Part shown: one piece after another, positions 53,688 through 64,000 of the stretch | Numbering within the stretch: position 1 is the first letter of the stretch | Layout: each line of letters opens with the position of its first letter | DNA from: Ensifer adhaerens | Lineage (GTDB): Bacteria > Pseudomonadota > Alphaproteobacteria > Rhizobiales > Rhizobiaceae | DNA: 64,000 nt | Reading direction: 5' to 3' | Assembly (NCBI RefSeq): GCF_013283195.1 | Contig: NZ_JABEKT010000002.1 | Span: 1,116,001 to 1,180,000 of the forward strand | The notes under the pieces: generated by a model | What the model was told of the DNA's origin: nothing | Database searches by the model: none | The model's input: only the letters and a program-made list of their open reading frames with translations | Position numbers and translations under genes: made by a program

Positions 53688-54857
53688 ATGGGCAACACGC
53701 CTGACAAAATCAACGTTCTCTGGTTCCTGCCCACCCACGGCGACAGCCGCTATCTCGGCACGACGCGGGGAGGGCGCAATGTCGACCTGAACTACCTCAA
53801 GCAGGTCGCCCAGGCCGCCGATTCACTCGGCTATTACGGCGTATTGATACCCACTGGCCGCAGTTGCGAGGACAGCTGGGTGGTGGCGTCGGCGCTCGCG
53901 CCCTTGACCGAGAAGCTGCGCTTCTTGATCGCGGTGCGACCCGGCCTGTTGTCGCCGACGCTGGCTGCCCGGATGACAGCCACACTCGACCGACTTTCCG
54001 AGGGGCGGCTGCTTATCAACGTGGTGACCGGCGGCGACCCGACGGAAAACAAGGGCGACGGCATCCATCTCTCTCATGCCGAGCGCTACGAGGTCACAGA
54101 GGAATTTCTGAACGTCTACAAATCCGTGCTTCGTGGAGAAGACGTCACTTTCAAGGGAAAGCATTTCGACGTCGAAGGTGGCAAGCTGCTGTTTCGGTCG
54201 GTGCAACAACCGCATCCGCCGCTCTATTTCGGCGGTTCATCGGGCAAGGGCCAGGAGGTGGCGGCCAGGACGATCGACAAATACCTGACATGGGGAGAGC
54301 CGCCGGAGGATGTCGCCAAGAAGATCGCCGAGGTGCGCGCGCTGGCCGATGCCGAAGGCAGAGAGGTTACATTCGGCATCCGGTTGCATGTGATCGTCCG
54401 CGAGACGGCAAAGGAAGCGTGGCAGGCGGCTGATGAGTTGATACAATATGTTGATGACGAAACGATCGCCGCGGCACAAAAGGTGTTCGAGCGCATGGAT
54501 TCGGTAGGTCAAAGCCGCATGAGCCGGTTGCATGGCGGCCGGCGCGACAAGCTTGAGGTGGCGCCCAATCTTTGGGCCGGCGTCGGTCTCGTGCGCGGCG
54601 GCGCTGGCACCGCACTCGTCGGTGACCCGGATCAGGTCAAGGCGCGGATGGAAGAATACCGCGAGATTGGCATCGATACTTTCATCATGTCCGGCTACCC
54701 GCATCTGGAGGAGGCCTATCGCTTCGGCGAACTCGTGCTGCCGAACCTGCCGCTTAACCATTCGGTCCCTGCCCGAGAAACGTCTATCAACACCGGCCCG
54801 TTCGGTGAGACCATCGCCGGCGACCACAGGCCGAAGCTCAAGGTCTCTCAATCGTGA
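53688..54857 (+). CDS. ssuD: FMNH2-dependent alkanesulfonate monooxygenase
   Basis: A 389-residue luciferase-like monooxygenase that splits sulfonates to aldehyde and sulfite. Matches include [60 protein letters not shown] and [38 protein letters not shown] holds the flavin-phosphate region and [18 protein letters not shown] ends the family core. The C-terminus is near the usual length. A GGAGAA ribosome site precedes the ATG. It is coupled to the next gene by a four-base overlap. Confidence 0.95.
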   Translation: MGNTPDKINVLWFLPTHGDSRYLGTTRGGRNVDLNYLKQVAQAADSLGYYGVLIPTGRSCEDSWVVASALAPLTEKLRFLIAVRPGLLSPTLAARMTATLDRLSEGRLLINVVTGGDPTENKGDGIHLSHAERYEVTEEFLNVYKSVLRGEDVTFKGKHFDVEGGKLLFRSVQQPHPPLYFGGSSGKGQEVAARTIDKYLTWGEPPEDVAKKIAEVRALADAEGREVTFGIRLHVIVRETAKEAWQAADELIQYVDDETIAAAQKVFERMDSVGQSRMSRLHGGRRDKLEVAPNLWAGVGLVRGGAGTALVGDPDQVKARMEEYREIGIDTFIMSGYPHLEEAYRFGELVLPNLPLNHSVPARETSINTGPFGETIAGDHRPKLKVSQS

Positions 54858-56287
54858 CGCGCCTATCCCGCCGACCGGTTGTCGCAATCATTGGCGGGGG
54901 GTTCACCGGTGCGGTGCTGGCAGCCAATCTCGCCAGGAGCATGCCCGAACACGCGGCCGACGTCTTCGTCTTCGAACCGAGGTCGCGGCTTGGGGCCGGC
55001 CTCGCATACGACACGTCGGACCCGGCCCACCGCGTCAACGTACCGGCTGCGCGGATGAGCCTGTTGACGGACGATCCGGATGACTTCCTGCGATGGCTTG
55101 CGGCCAAGGGAGAACCTCGCGACGACCAGGATGCTCTTGCAGCCGACGGAAACCTCTACCCGAGGCGTACGGTCTTCGGCCGTTATGTGGGCGACTTTAT
55201 CGCTCCGCTTCTTGCAAACGGGCAGGTCCACCACTGCCGTGAACGGGTGATCCAGATGTCCAGAGCGGGGGATCGGTGGCACATCAAGGCGGACGGCGGT
55301 ACCGAGGTTCTGGCTGACATCGCCATCATCGCCACCACCCATCCGGCGCCATGCCCGCCTCAGCATGTTTCCAGCGCGCTTACCGGCCATCCGCGTTTCG
55401 TTCCCGATTCGACATCGTCAGGCGCCCTGTCGGTGATCCGCGCGGATGATCGCGTCCTGATTATCGGCAACGGGCTGACTGCGGCCGATGTCATCGCTTC
55501 CCTGCGCCGCAGCGGGCACCGTGGGACGATCACTGCCGTATCTCGCAGGGGGCTACGCTCGAGGGGGCACGCGACGACGGCGCAGGAACCATTCGGGGAT
55601 TTCGTTGCCGACCCTTCGCGAACGGCGCGGACACTGTTGCGCCGAGTACGCCTTGCGCTGCAGCAGGTCCCGGCGGAAGGACGAAGCTGGCACGCCGTCT
55701 TCGATGCTTTGCGCGCACAGGGGGGCGACATCTGGAAAGCGCTGTCTGTTGCGGAGCGGAGGCGGCTCGTCCGTCACCTGCGCGTCTATTGGGACGTGCA
55801 CCGATTCCGTGTCGCTCCGCAGATCGACGCGGTGATCACCCAAGGGCTTGAACATGGTGACATCAGGGTCATTGGCGGACTGGTGAAGGAGATAAGCCAG
55901 CAGGGCGAGACCATCATCGCCGAGATCCGCCACCGCCATACCAACCACGCTGAGACGATGAAATTTGATACTTGCGTCGTCACCACAGGCCCCGCACACA
56001 CGAGCATCCTGAAGAGCCAGCGCTGGCTGGCGGAGTTGGCAGAAGGAGGGCACTTCCAACTGGATGCCGTCGGCCTCGGTCTTGCATGCGATGACCAAAG
56101 CCGGGCAACCGACCGCGATGGAAACGGCAACGACACGCTTTTCATCGCCGGCCCGCTTGCCCGCGGCACGTTCGGCGAGCTGATGGGACTGCCTCAGGTC
56201 AACGAGCATGCGATCTTCGTTGCCGACCGGGTCGCGCAACGGCTGGAACGTCAATTCCGGTTCGGGCCCATGGCAAAGACGGCCTGA
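54854..56287 (+). CDS. FAD/NAD(P)-binding protein, second paralogue
   Basis: A 477-residue flavoprotein starting at GTG 54854, overlapping the ssuD stop (GTGA). The dinucleotide motif is [20 protein letters not shown], followed by [20 protein letters not shown] and the [20 protein letters not shown] segment typical of the FAD_NAD_binding_9 family. A second Rossmann motif is [20 protein letters not shown]. The C-terminus has [20 protein letters not shown]. It is related to the protein at 48616. Translational coupling to SsuD makes a part in sulfonate metabolism likely, perhaps an electron-transfer or oxygenase step; this is inference. Confidence 0.85.
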   Translation: MTRLSRRPVVAIIGGGFTGAVLAANLARSMPEHAADVFVFEPRSRLGAGLAYDTSDPAHRVNVPAARMSLLTDDPDDFLRWLAAKGEPRDDQDALAADGNLYPRRTVFGRYVGDFIAPLLANGQVHHCRERVIQMSRAGDRWHIKADGGTEVLADIAIIATTHPAPCPPQHVSSALTGHPRFVPDSTSSGALSVIRADDRVLIIGNGLTAADVIASLRRSGHRGTITAVSRRGLRSRGHATTAQEPFGDFVADPSRTARTLLRRVRLALQQVPAEGRSWHAVFDALRAQGGDIWKALSVAERRRLVRHLRVYWDVHRFRVAPQIDAVITQGLEHGDIRVIGGLVKEISQQGETIIAEIRHRHTNHAETMKFDTCVVTTGPAHTSILKSQRWLAELAEGGHFQLDAVGLGLACDDQSRATDRDGNGNDTLFIAGPLARGTFGELMGLPQVNEHAIFVADRVAQRLERQFRFGPMAKTA

Positions 56288-56333
56288 CACTCAGTGGATT
56301 TCTGCCCTGGCGCAAGGAAGCCGCGAGCCGCAT

Positions 56334-57044
56334 CTAGCCTTCCTGCTGGCCTTCAAGACGCCGTGTCCAATCCTCGACAGTTCGGGTTGCCAAGCGTTTA
56401 CTGGCATAGTCGCGCCAATTTGCCGGCAATATCGCGAGATTGGCGATTTCCCGGAGTGCATCCCGGTTCATCGTGTCGACGTAGAGATAATGCCAGAGCC
56501 GACGGATGGTCCAAGCAGGGTATAGGCGCTCGACCATGATGAGGGCATCGTCAGGGCAAACGCGTCCTTCCTCGATCACCCGATAGTACCATCCGGTGCG
56601 GCCGGATTGCTGGACGCGGCGGGCCATGTCGTTCAGCCCAAAGCGCTTGTTCAGTTTCCAGCATGGCTGCCTTCCCTGGCTGACTTCGAGAAGGGCACTC
56701 CCCAAACGGAAGCGATCTCCAACGGCAACGTCATCTTCGGTCAACCCTGAGGTCGACAGGTTCTCGCCGAACGCCCCCGGGTGATCGAGAACGGAGATCG
56801 GGCCGATCTCTGACTGCCAGAGCCGGTAATGATCACCGGGATAATGATGCACGGCCTTTTCGACGCCGCCATGTCGCTTGAGGTCGCCCTGATGATCGCC
56901 AATGAGCCCGGTAGCCGACAGGTTCAACGGTCCGGTAACCGGCCTCTTGTCGATGCCGCTCTGCGTTCCGCGTTCGTCGATCGCGGTCAGGTCGCCCACG
57001 AGCAATGCCTCGAGGGGGATTGGTTTTGCTCGATCAATCCGCAT
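56334..57044 (-). CDS. MOSC domain protein (YiiM-like)
   Basis: A 236-residue MOSC protein. The N-terminal half shows TGLIGDHQGDLKRHGGVEKA, VHHYPGDHYRLW and PGAFGENLSTSGLTEDDVAV, the YiiM signature, then GSALLEVSQGRQPCWKLNKR with the conserved cysteine that binds molybdenum cofactor in related proteins. A C-terminal 3-alpha helical part follows. YiiM-type proteins reduce N-hydroxylated or related compounds with electrons from a reductase. It overlaps the amidotransferase gene by eleven bases and ends tail to tail with the second FAD protein. Confidence 0.9.
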   Translation of the reverse strand: MRIDRAKPIPLEALLVGDLTAIDERGTQSGIDKRPVTGPLNLSATGLIGDHQGDLKRHGGVEKAVHHYPGDHYRLWQSEIGPISVLDHPGAFGENLSTSGLTEDDVAVGDRFRLGSALLEVSQGRQPCWKLNKRFGLNDMARRVQQSGRTGWYYRVIEEGRVCPDDALIMVERLYPAWTIRRLWHYLYVDTMNRDALREIANLAILPANWRDYASKRLATRTVEDWTRRLEGQQEG

Positions 57045-57744
57045 GCACCTGCTCCAACCATTCCGTGATCATGGCTTCGGCGGCGACTGCCAGTGTCGCT
57101 CCGAACTCAGCCGCATCGTTTCGGAGTTTTCCTATATCGATCTTGGCTGCCGCCAGCTCGCAGGCGTGGCCGACAAGCCACCGTTCGAACGCCGCTCCCG
57201 CATCCGCTTCAGGGTGAAACTGAAGCCCGAGTATGTTGCTGCCGATCGAGAACGCCTGTTGCACGTTCCTGGATGTCGATGCCAGCAGGGTTGCACCGGT
57301 GGGAAGGTCGTAGGTATCGCCGTGCCAATGCAGCATCGGCACCCGTTCCAGATGGCGAAGAGGAGAGGCACGGCCAGCCTCGTTGAGGCTGATCGGATCG
57401 AAACCGATCTCCTTGGCGCCTGTCGGAAAGACCTTCGCGCCGCTTGCGCGGGCTATCAGTTGCGCGCCAAGGCAGATGCCCAGGGTCGGCCGTGCTGTCT
57501 TCAAGCGGGCCCGCACGACTTCGACCTCCCGCTGCAGGAACGGGTAGGTCAAATCCTCATAGGCACCTATCGGCCCGCCGAGGGCAATCAGGAGGTCGGG
57601 AGCGTCCGGAACGAAATTCAGAAAATCTTCTGTTCCGACATCGCGGTACTTTATGTCGTAGCCGGCACGACGAAGGGGAGCGGCAAAGGTGCCGAGATCT
57701 TCGAAGTGAACGTGCCTGATCACCACGGCCGATTTCAGTGTCAT
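57034..57744 (-). CDS. Class I glutamine amidotransferase-like protein
   Basis: A 236-residue protein of the GMP-synthase-like amidotransferase family: VVIRHVHFEDLG at the start, the nucleophile in TLGICLGAQLIARASGA (GxCxG), and the His-Glu pair in LGLQFHPEADAGA. Gly-rich LIALGGPIGAYEDLTYPFL is typical of stand-alone members. No synthetase partner is encoded nearby, so it may hydrolyse a gamma-glutamyl compound. It overlaps both neighbours. Confidence 0.88.
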   Translation of the reverse strand: MTLKSAVVIRHVHFEDLGTFAAPLRRAGYDIKYRDVGTEDFLNFVPDAPDLLIALGGPIGAYEDLTYPFLQREVEVVRARLKTARPTLGICLGAQLIARASGAKVFPTGAKEIGFDPISLNEAGRASPLRHLERVPMLHWHGDTYDLPTGATLLASTSRNVQQAFSIGSNILGLQFHPEADAGAAFERWLVGHACELAAAKIDIGKLRNDAAEFGATLAVAAEAMITEWLEQVHAD

Positions 57745-58310
57745 CGTGTCCCTGTCTCCAAACTACGCAAGCTCCCCCCGGGGATAGTGCAGCCGTCCGT
57801 GCTGCAACCTGCGAGATCCTGACGCGTTGTTGCCGGTGGCTCGTTGAGGGCGTTTGCGAGCCATGCGCCGACGAGTAGATCGTCCTCGATGCCGAAGCGA
57901 TGGTGGCGCACGGTACCGTCGCGGCCGATGATGATGGTCGTCGGCGTGCCGCGCATGCCATAGCGCTGCATCGTACGCGGTATCGGTGTATCGGCCGCTG
58001 CGGCGTCGACACCGATCGGGAAGGTCAGCCGGTATTCGTGGATGAAGGCCCTGAGAGCCTCCGGCCCCATCGCCGCATGATGTTCAAAGACTGTGTGCAG
58101 CCCGATCACCTGAAGGTCCGTGTCGCGAAACAGGCTTTGCACGCGCTGGGTTTGCGGCAGCCCGTGCGAGACGCAAGCCGGGCAAAGCATCTGAAAGGCA
58201 TGAATGAAGACGACGCGTCCGCGCAGCATATCGAGGTTGAGCGGCGCGGTGGTGTTGAACCAGCTGGTGACTTCCAGTTCTGGCGCCTGATTTGGGGTGT
58301 CAGCGATCAT
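57741..58310 (-). CDS. Thioredoxin-fold protein with CPAC motif (redoxin/TlpA-like)
   Basis: A 189-residue thioredoxin-fold protein with APELEVTSWFNTTAPLNLDM, then VVFIHAFQMLCPACVSHGLP, where CPAC is the redox pair near residue 43. GTPTTIIIGRDGTVRHHRFG contains the cis-proline. No signal peptide is seen, so it is cytoplasmic. A cysteine pair near the C-terminus (AGCSTDGC) is unusual and could take part in electron relay. It is co-transcribed with the amidotransferase (four-base overlap). Confidence 0.88.
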   Translation of the reverse strand: MIADTPNQAPELEVTSWFNTTAPLNLDMLRGRVVFIHAFQMLCPACVSHGLPQTQRVQSLFRDTDLQVIGLHTVFEHHAAMGPEALRAFIHEYRLTFPIGVDAAAADTPIPRTMQRYGMRGTPTTIIIGRDGTVRHHRFGIEDDLLVGAWLANALNEPPATTRQDLAGCSTDGCTIPGGSLRSLETGTR

Positions 58311-58361
58311 GGGGCCGTTCCTTTGGGAGGGGGCGGGCAGGCAGACCTGCCCGCCGGGTTC

Positions 58362-58910
58362 TCAGGCAGCTTCGCGCACCAGCTTGACGCCGGGGAAATC
58401 GACCGGCACGGCGAGCGCTACGTTGATGTAGTTGGTGAAAAGATTGAGCGCGACATGTGCGATGATCTCGACGATATCCTGATCGTCGAAGCCGCTATCG
58501 CGCACTGTCTTGATGTCGGCATCCGACACCTGGCCGCGCCTGTCGACCAGGCTCCGGGCGAACGAGAGCACCGCCGCCGTCTTCGGGTCGCTGGAGTGGC
58601 CGCGCTGGGCGTCGGCCATTTCCTGCGCGGTGGCCCCGGCCTTGCGACCGAGTGCGGTATGGGCGGCAAGGCAATAGTGGCAATCATTGCGGTCGGCGAC
58701 GGCAACGGCGATCTGCTCGCCGAGCTTGGCGCCGAGCCGGCCATTGCCGAGTGCGCCGAACGAACCCCACATGCTGGCAAGGGCCGCCGGGGAGTTGGCG
58801 ACTGCCTTGAACATGTTCGGCGTCGCGCCGAAGGCCGCGTGGATGTTGCCCAACAGTTCGGCGCTGGTGCCGGTTGCCGACTTGGGGTCAACTAGATTAA
58901 TTCTACTCAT
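58362..58910 (-). CDS. Carboxymuconolactone decarboxylase / AhpD-family protein
   Basis: A 182-residue helical protein. The alkylhydroperoxidase core NDCHYCLAAHTALGRKAG carries the CxxC redox pair and the proton-relay histidine. Upstream FKAVANSPAALASMWGSFGA and downstream FDDQDIVEIIAHVALNLFTN complete the family pattern. It precedes the redoxin gene by 51 bases on the same strand and probably shares electrons with it in removing peroxide or nitrosative species. Confidence 0.9.
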   Translation of the reverse strand: MSRINLVDPKSATGTSAELLGNIHAAFGATPNMFKAVANSPAALASMWGSFGALGNGRLGAKLGEQIAVAVADRNDCHYCLAAHTALGRKAGATAQEMADAQRGHSSDPKTAAVLSFARSLVDRRGQVSDADIKTVRDSGFDDQDIVEIIAHVALNLFTNYINVALAVPVDFPGVKLVREAA

Positions 58911-58940
58911 GGTTTTCTCTTTCTATTCGCGTGGAGGGAG

Positions 58941-58977
58941 AAAATGCCGGTCCGCCGATGGCAGTCGACGGACCGGC
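58941..58977 (-). terminator. Hairpin after marR, terminator-like
   Basis: GCCGGTCCG at 58946-58954 pairs with CGGACCGGC at 58969-58977. On the minus strand the hairpin is followed by ATTTTCTCC. It lies between the end of marR and the start of the AhpD-like gene, so it may end or attenuate marR transcription and set the level of the downstream operon. The following ATTTT is a weak T-run. Confidence 0.6.
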
Positions 58978-59148
58978 GCCGACATCATCGAGGCTGAAAG
59001 TACGCTTGAATACGGTGAGTTCTTTCGGTCCCGACGGTGAAGAGGCTTGTCCTGGTGACCTCTGCAGACGTGGGCGTGGCAGCGCCGGATGCATTGGTCA
59101 AAACAGAGGATGAGCGACGAATGTCATTCATTGCATCTGGTCTCGGCT

Positions 59149-60404
<1,256 letters not shown>

Positions 60405-60488
60405 GGCTGAGGCTTGCCAAAAACGAGCGGGCAGGGACAGGCCGCTCGAAGGCGCCGCTTAACTGGGCGGAAGGCGGTGCCATCCGGT

Positions 60489-60519
60489 GGAACCAATGCG
60501 ACACGTTCGCGTTGGTTCC
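60489..60519 (+). promoter_or_regulatory. Strong hairpin at the mgtC-type gene start
   Basis: GGAACCAATGCG (60489-60500) pairs with CGCGTTGGTTCC (60508-60519) as a 12-pair stem with one G-T wobble around a seven-base loop. It ends two bases before the start codon at 60522, and no purine-rich ribosome site lies outside it. The structure would cover the initiation region, so it may gate translation, or be a DNA palindrome bound by a regulator. Confidence 0.65.
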
Positions 60520-60521
60520 GC

Positions 60522-61070
60522 ATGGATCAGATCGTTGCAGACATGTTTCCCCCGTCCCACATCCCTTATCAGGTCATCTTCGCGCGCATGCTCGCATCCC
60601 TGATGATGGGTGCGCTTATCGGTTTCGAGCGTGAGGCGAAATCGCGCCCGGCCGGGCTGAAGACGCACATGCTAGTATCCCTTGCCGCATGTACCTTCTC
60701 GATCATTTCCCTTGAAAGCGTCTACATGAAGGGCTTCTTCGACCAGAGGGTTCAGATCGACCCGCTGCGCGTCGTTGAAGCGGTGACCGCGGGCGTTGCC
60801 TTTCTTGCGGCGGGCACCATCGTCCTGTCGCGCGGGCGCGTGCAGGGCCTGACCACCGGCAGCAGCCTCTGGCTGGCTGGCGCTATCGGCCTTTCACTCG
60901 GCTTCGGCCATTGGATTATCGCCATCTTTGCCGCGGGGTCTGCCTTCTTCGTCCTTACCGTCGTCGGCTGGTTCGCAGCGACGTCCAAGGACGAGGCAAA
61001 GACGAACGACGGGCCCAAGTCCGCCAAACTGTCCGGCGACGCCTCCGCCGCTCACAACCGCGTTCGCTAG
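60522..61070 (+). CDS. MgtC/SapB-family membrane protein
   Basis: A 182-residue membrane protein starting at ATG 60522 (MDQIVADMFPPSHIPYQVIF). Family hallmarks are MLASLMMGALIGFEREAKSR, PAGLKTHMLVSLAACTFSII, VTAGVAFLAAGTIVLSRGRV and GLTTGSSLWLAGAIGLSLGF. It has about four or five membrane helices and a soluble C-terminal tail. MgtC-type proteins help growth under low magnesium or modulate ATP synthase. The hairpin at its start is described separately. Confidence 0.9.
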   Translation: MDQIVADMFPPSHIPYQVIFARMLASLMMGALIGFEREAKSRPAGLKTHMLVSLAACTFSIISLESVYMKGFFDQRVQIDPLRVVEAVTAGVAFLAAGTIVLSRGRVQGLTTGSSLWLAGAIGLSLGFGHWIIAIFAAGSAFFVLTVVGWFAATSKDEAKTNDGPKSAKLSGDASAAHNRVR

Positions 61071-61220
61071 ACGCCCTTCCTTTTCGATCCGCGCGGGATG
61101 TCCGCTTCGGCTGTGGGTGGCTGGATCCGCTCATGCCTCTTCGGTGGCGCATGGTGTCGACCGCCATCTTGCGATCGCGGTCACCTATTGCGCCTTGCAA
61201 ATCGCCTGCATATGTGAACA

Positions 61221-61234
61221 TTATCTTCAGATAA
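61221..61234. promoter_or_regulatory. Palindrome upstream of the MaoC operon
   Basis: TTATCTTCAGATAA: six-base arms mirror each other around TC. It lies about 20 bases before the short leader frame and 112 before the MaoC gene, within an AT-rich promoter-like area. A candidate operator; no regulator gene is adjacent in the window. Confidence 0.4.
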
Positions 61235-61254
61235 GAACACTTATGGAGGAAACT

Positions 61255-61345
61255 ATGCCCGACGACAGTCGAGAAATACGCGTCCCAGGCGCCAGCAGCG
61301 ATAGCGGGCCACCCGCACTGACGCGAATCGGTGCAGGGTCTTCCC

Positions 61346-61353
<8 letters not shown>
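61255..61353 (+). CDS. Short open frame (32 aa) coupled to the MaoC gene
   Basis: ATG 61255 has the best ribosome site of the region (GGAGG, six bases upstream) and encodes a 32-residue peptide starting [18 protein letters not shown], with no membrane segment. Its stop overlaps the MaoC start by eight bases (ATGAGTGA), so it could couple translation of the operon. The MaoC gene itself lacks a good ribosome site. I recognise no family. Confidence 0.45.
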
Positions 61354-61897
<544 letters not shown>

Positions 61898-61899
61898 GA

Positions 61900-63066
61900 A
61901 TGACGATGCACGAGGAAAACGAACTGCCACTTGCCGGTCTTGTCGTCGTCGACATGAGCCAGTTTCTCTCCGGCCCCTATTGCTCCCTGCGACTGATGGA
62001 TCTCGGCGCCCGCGTCATCAAGATCGAACGCCCAGATGGAGGCGACCTGTCGCGACGTCTCTATTTGAGTGACACCGAGATCGGTGGCGACTCCACCATT
62101 TTCCACGCGATCAATCGCGCCAAGGAGAGCCTGGCGATCGATCTCAAGAACCAAGCCGACGTGGCGGCGCTGAAGGCGCTGCTCGCCAAGGCCGACGTCC
62201 TGATCCAGAATTTTCGCCCCGGCGTCATCCAGCGGCTCGGGCTCGATTACGAAGCGGTGCGGGCGATCAACCCGCGCATCGTCTACGCCTCGATCAGCGG
62301 CTACGGCGAGGAGGGCCCCTGGGTCAAGCGTCCCGGCCAAGATCTGCTGGCGCAGGCGCGCTCCGGCGTCATGTGGCTGAACGGCGACGAGGCGCAAGGG
62401 CCGGTGCCTTTCGGGCTTGCCATCGGCGATATGCTGGCCGGCGCTGCCGCCGCCCAGGGGATTCTTGCCGGCCTCGTGCGCCGCGGCATCTCCGGCAAGG
62501 GCAGCCTGATCGAAACCAGCCTGCTCGAAGCCCTGGTCGACTTCCAGTTCGAGGTGCTGACCACCCATCTCAACGACGGCAGGCGGTTGCCCAAGCGCTC
62601 CGATTTCCGCAGCGCCCATGCCTATCTCTCGGCGCCTTATGGCGTCTATCCGGCCAAGGACGGTTATCTCGCCATCGCCATGACGCCGATCTCCAAACTC
62701 GCGCAACTGTTGGAGATGCCGCAGCTCGCTCCTTATTGCGACGATCCGTCGTCCTGGTTTTCGGCCCGCGACGCAATCAAGGCGCTGATTGCGGAGCGCG
62801 TCAGTGAAAACACCGTGGATCATTGGCTGGCTGTGCTCGAGCCGGCCGACATCTGGTGTGCGCGCGTGCTCAACTGGAACGAGTTGCTGGAGAGCGACGG
62901 CTTCCGCACGCTCGACATGCTGCAGACTGTCAACCGCGAAGACGACGTGTCGATCCTGACGACGCGTTCGCCCCTCAGGGTCAACGGAAGGCGTGCCCAG
63001 GTCGATCGCGCCGCCCCGCGGATCGGCGAACACAGCGCATCAATCCGCGAAGAGTTCGGCCTATGA
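61900..63066 (+). CDS. CaiB/BaiF-family CoA-transferase
   Basis: A 388-residue family III CoA-transferase starting at ATG 61900. Matches are LAGLVVVDMSQFLSGPYCSL, RLMDLGARVIKIERPDGGDL, FHAINRAKESLAIDLKNQAD and ADVLIQNFRPGVIQRLGLDY. The catalytic aspartate is in FGLAIGDMLAGAAAAQGILA, then PYGVYPAKDGYLAIAM. It moves CoA between carboxylic acids. It overlaps the next gene by four bases. Confidence 0.95.
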   Translation: MTMHEENELPLAGLVVVDMSQFLSGPYCSLRLMDLGARVIKIERPDGGDLSRRLYLSDTEIGGDSTIFHAINRAKESLAIDLKNQADVAALKALLAKADVLIQNFRPGVIQRLGLDYEAVRAINPRIVYASISGYGEEGPWVKRPGQDLLAQARSGVMWLNGDEAQGPVPFGLAIGDMLAGAAAAQGILAGLVRRGISGKGSLIETSLLEALVDFQFEVLTTHLNDGRRLPKRSDFRSAHAYLSAPYGVYPAKDGYLAIAMTPISKLAQLLEMPQLAPYCDDPSSWFSARDAIKALIAERVSENTVDHWLAVLEPADIWCARVLNWNELLESDGFRTLDMLQTVNREDDVSILTTRSPLRVNGRRAQVDRAAPRIGEHSASIREEFGL

Positions 63067-64000
63067 GTGTCACTCTCAAGGGCATGACCTGGAGCCACCC
63101 GCGCGGCTACGATCCGATGGTGAAGTGCTCGAAACTCTGGCTGGAAAAGACCGGCGTCGCGATCCACTGGGAGAAGCGCTCGCTGCAGGATTTCGAGACG
63201 TTTCCGGTCGAGGAACTCGCCAGGGCATATGACCTGATCGTCATCGATCACCCGCATATCGGGCAGATCACCAATGAAGCGTGCCTGGCTCCGCTCGATG
63301 TGGTCGGCCGGGAGGCGGAACGTTCAGCACTTGCAGCCGGCTCCGTCGGGCAATCCTATCCGAGCTATGCCTGGAAGGGGCGGCAATGGGCCTTCCCGAT
63401 CGATGCGGCGACACAAGTCCAGGCCTGGCGGCCGGATCTCTGTGAACGGGTATCGACCTGGTCTGATATGCTGGATCTCGCCCGGAAGGGAAAAGTCCTG
63501 CTGCCGATGCGGCCGCCGCATTCGCTGATGAGTTTCTATACGCTCTGCGGCAATCTCGGCCACGCCTGCAGGGTGGACGGTCGAGCGGAGCTTGTCGATG
63601 TCGATGGGGGTGTGGTCGCCTTCGAAATGCTTTCCGAGCTTGCCGCGCTTATAGATCCGGCTTGCTTCGAGATGGACCCCATTGCGGTCCTTGAAGCCAT
63701 GGCGCTACCGGAGACAACGGCCGCCTGCGCGCCGCTGATCTATGGCTATGTCAGCTACTCGGTCGCCGGCTTCCGCCCATCGCTCGTCCGGTTCGGCGAT
63801 ATTCCGGTTGCGGGCGAGAGCGGTCCGAACGGTTCCGCGCTCGGGGGTACAGGCATCGCCGTCTCCGCCTTCTCCTCGAATATCGCGGCTGCGACCGACT
63901 TTGCCTATTGGGTGGCAAGCGGCGAAGTCCAGCGCCAGGCCTATGCCTTTGGCGGCGGTCAGCCAGGACATGGCGACGCCTGGGACGACGCCGCCGTCAA
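63063..64000 (+). CDS. Extracellular-type solute-binding protein lacking a signal peptide, 3' partial
   Basis: An open frame from ATG 63063 that runs off the window; over 310 residues are visible. It begins MSVTLKGMTWSHPRGYDPMV, followed by WLEKTGVAIHWEKRSLQDFE, YDLIVIDHPHIGQIT, WAFPIDAATQVQAWRPDL and GGTGIAVSAFSSNIAAATDF, matching the family 1 SBP_bac fold. No signal peptide is present at this start, and the overlap with the CoA-transferase gene leaves no room for one. It may be a cytoplasmic ligand-binding protein or use another export route. Confidence 0.8.
   Translation, partial: MSVTLKGMTWSHPRGYDPMVKCSKLWLEKTGVAIHWEKRSLQDFETFPVEELARAYDLIVIDHPHIGQITNEACLAPLDVVGREAERSALAAGSVGQSYPSYAWKGRQWAFPIDAATQVQAWRPDLCERVSTWSDMLDLARKGKVLLPMRPPHSLMSFYTLCGNLGHACRVDGRAELVDVDGGVVAFEMLSELAALIDPACFEMDPIAVLEAMALPETTAACAPLIYGYVSYSVAGFRPSLVRFGDIPVAGESGPNGSALGGTGIAVSAFSSNIAAATDFAYWVASGEVQRQAYAFGGGQPGHGDAWDDAAV

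Overview
The window comes from a high-GC alphaproteobacterium of the Rhizobiaceae (Rhizobium, Ensifer/Sinorhizobium or a close relative). This is inferred from the rkpK-like UDP-glucose dehydrogenase, the ugp, pot, tau and ssu operons in rhizobial form, a DUF6429 protein, and scars of repABC and Ti-type plasmid genes (a repC fragment and a headless traA). The replicon is therefore more likely a large plasmid or chromid, or an island derived from one, than core chromosome. I saw no rRNA or tRNA genes and no CRISPR array. Layout: (1) 1-11.1 kb is a surface-glycan region of lower and uneven GC: a WbsX-type glycan protein, FkbM and other methyltransferases, a BNR_4 exoprotein, UDP-glucose dehydrogenase, a cupin sugar epimerase-like protein and a GT2 glycosyltransferase. 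(2) 11.2-14.5 kb is an insertion-sequence graveyard: one intact ISNCY-like element plus nested IS66 and IS3 remnants. (3) 14.6-21.7 kb is a thiamin-salvage operon behind a TPP riboswitch: thiX-thiY (pyrimidine uptake), thiM, thiE, thiD, then a fused TRAP permease and its binding protein. A second, damaged copy of the riboswitch and the 3' end of thiX lies at 8.66-9.20 kb. (4) 21.7-24.4 kb holds an IS110-family element with structured flanks and a nucleotidyltransferase-HEPN protein. (5) 24.5-28.7 kb is the ugpBAEC glycerol-3-phosphate import operon.

(6) 28.9-32.4 kb is a plasmid scar: a broken UPF0149 gene, an IS66 tail, DUF6429, a repC tail, a broken PIN toxin with an intact Phd-type antitoxin, and a broken hicAB pair. 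(7) 32.4-41.3 kb is a catabolic unit: a polyamine-type ABC importer, a divergent GntR/FCD regulator with palindromic candidate operators, a class III aminotransferase, a thiamin-diphosphate enzyme and a short-chain dehydrogenase. (8) 41.4-47.3 kb is a second plasmid scar: a receiver-domain fragment butted onto a 5'-truncated traA, then the N-terminus of a large haem-peroxidase exoprotein. (9) 47.7-56.3 kb is sulfonate uptake and desulfonation: an RBBP9-type hydrolase, tauABC, a flavin reductase, ssuD, and two related FAD/NAD(P)-binding proteins at the two ends. A common pseudo-palindrome precedes three of its transcription units. (10) 56.3-61.1 kb is a redox-stress cluster: a MarR regulator with a cysteine-rich tail, an AhpD-like protein, a CPAC thioredoxin-fold protein, a glutamine amidotransferase and a MOSC protein, divergent from pseudoazurin and an MgtC-family protein with a strong hairpin at its start codon. 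(11) 61.2-64.0 kb is a MaoC dehydratase, a CaiB/BaiF CoA-transferase and an ABC-type binding protein without a signal peptide, running off the window end.

The most notable signals are the TRAP transporter placed under a TPP riboswitch with both salvage kinases, the unassigned aminotransferase/ThDP/SDR pathway with its regulator and operators, and the sulfonate cluster with twin FAD/NAD(P) proteins and its shared motif.
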